This document shows, in pieces, positions 63,544 to 64,000 of a DNA stretch of 64,000 nt; positions within the stretch are counted from its first letter, which is position 1; every line of letters starts with the position of its first letter. The notes under the pieces are model-generated. The model had not been told where the DNA came from, did no database searches, and saw nothing but the letters and a program-made list of their open reading frames with translations. The translations under genes were made by a program, and so were the position numbers. This DNA comes from Aureimonas frigidaquae (GTDB lineage Bacteria; Pseudomonadota; Alphaproteobacteria; Rhizobiales; Rhizobiaceae): NCBI RefSeq assembly GCF_001463905.1, contig NZ_BBWR01000002.1, forward strand, positions 434,001 through 498,000, read 5' to 3'.

Positions 63544-64000
63544 TTGAAGAAACGTCTCGTGACCGCCACCGCCCTGGCGCTTCTCGCATCCGCCCCGGCG
63601 CACGCGCAGGAGTTCTCCGACACGCAGAAGAAGGAGATCTGGAACACGGTGCGCGAGTACCTCGTGGCCAATCCGGAAGTCCTCCTGGAGGCGATGGCCG
63701 CGCTGGAAAGCAAACGGGCTGCCCAGACGCGCGACCAGCAAAAGGTGGCGATCGCAGGGGCCAAGGATACGCTGTATGCGGCGCCGGAGGGCGCCACGCT
63801 CGGCAATCCGGAGGGCGACGTGACGCTGGTCGAGTTCTTCGATTACAATTGCGGCTACTGCAAACGTGCCCATGCCGACATGAATGCCCTTCTGGAGAGC
63901 GATCCCAACTTGCGCGTCGTCTTGCACGAGATCCCGGTCCTGGGGCCGGAATCGGTTGCGGCCAGCAAGGTGAGCCTTGCCTTCCGCAACCTGCATCCGA
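63544..64000 (+). CDS. DsbA family thiol:disulfide protein, N-terminal part (cut by window end)
   Basis: The first 152 codons of a secreted thioredoxin-fold protein are present. A signal sequence (LVTATALALLASAPAHAQ) is followed by a helical segment and the redox motif CGYC (Cys103, Cys106) in VEFFDYNCGYCKRAH. This matches DsbA/ScsC/Com1-type proteins with an N-terminal helical extension, which can oligomerise and act as isomerases. The start is TTG 63544, preceded by AAAGGACC at good spacing; no in-frame ATG is nearby. The rest lies beyond the window. Confidence 0.85.
   Translation, partial: MKKRLVTATALALLASAPAHAQEFSDTQKKEIWNTVREYLVANPEVLLEAMAALESKRAAQTRDQQKVAIAGAKDTLYAAPEGATLGNPEGDVTLVEFFDYNCGYCKRAHADMNALLESDPNLRVVLHEIPVLGPESVAASKVSLAFRNLHP

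Noticed and set aside
1-64000. Search by eye for tRNA, rRNA, CRISPR arrays, insertion sequences, prophage or integrative elements
   Set aside because: No cloverleaf genes, repeat-spacer arrays, transposases, integrases or terminal repeats were seen; composition appears even throughout.

Overview
The window is GC-rich, densely coded chromosomal DNA from an alphaproteobacterium. The gene content points to the order Hyphomicrobiales (Rhizobiales): phosphatidylcholine synthase, HspQ, an IalB-family protein, a DUF1489 protein, RNase E with a large insertion in its S1 domain, an AzlC/AzlD pair, an iron-sulfur bacterial photolyase of the PhrB type, and a NifS-like/sufB-C-D-S-T-A operon. I cannot fix the genus; Aurantimonadaceae-like is only a guess. 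I see no rRNA, tRNA, CRISPR array, insertion sequence or prophage.

Layout. 1-6.1 kb: end of a glycerophosphodiesterase gene, a FemAB-like acetyltransferase, a HIT hydrolase, AzlD/AzlC exporter subunits and the clpS-clpA protein quality-control pair. 6.3-14.2 kb: phasin, a D,D-carboxypeptidase with a SPOR tail, several conserved proteins of unknown function, a YdcF protein, a DUF1624 membrane protein, a MerR regulator with its own operator, and MgtE. 14.3-16.1 kb: a stand-alone cobH and a class III CoA-transferase.

16.4-22.1 kb is the most interesting part. An RpfF-like fatty-acid signal synthase converges on an operon that encodes a REC-PAS-GGDEF-EAL cyclic-di-GMP protein and an RpfC-like hybrid sensor kinase. 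This looks like a complete diffusible-signal-factor (DSF) quorum-sensing module. It has the Xanthomonas gene arrangement, but the output protein resembles Burkholderia RpfR with a receiver domain in front, instead of the HD-GYP protein RpfG.

22.3-38.7 kb: two FMN reductases, UDP-glucose dehydrogenase, an EmrA/EmrB-like efflux pair, a WecG/TagA glycosyltransferase, a quinone oxidoreductase coupled to pcs, a UbiH-type monooxygenase, hspQ, a TetR/flavodoxin-fold oxidoreductase divergon with a clear operator, an IalB protein, an orphan peptide-binding protein and a 6-4-type photolyase. 38.7-46.3 kb: TfoX-like protein and the suf operon, preceded by an Irr-type (ICE) site. 46.4-64 kb: housekeeping genes: alpha/beta hydrolase, tyrS, a giant AsmA-like protein, bcp, prfB with a programmed +1 frameshift, the PBP1A and AmiC cell-wall enzymes, rne, an aminotransferase, an M48 metalloprotease with TPR-like repeats, and the start of a DsbA-family gene.

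How the genes work together: the envelope genes (PBP1A, AmiC, D,D-carboxypeptidase, AsmA-like, M48 protease, DsbA-like) and exopolysaccharide genes (ugd, WecG-like) are typical targets of cyclic-di-GMP and DSF control in other bacteria. Regulation of these particular genes by the module is inference only.
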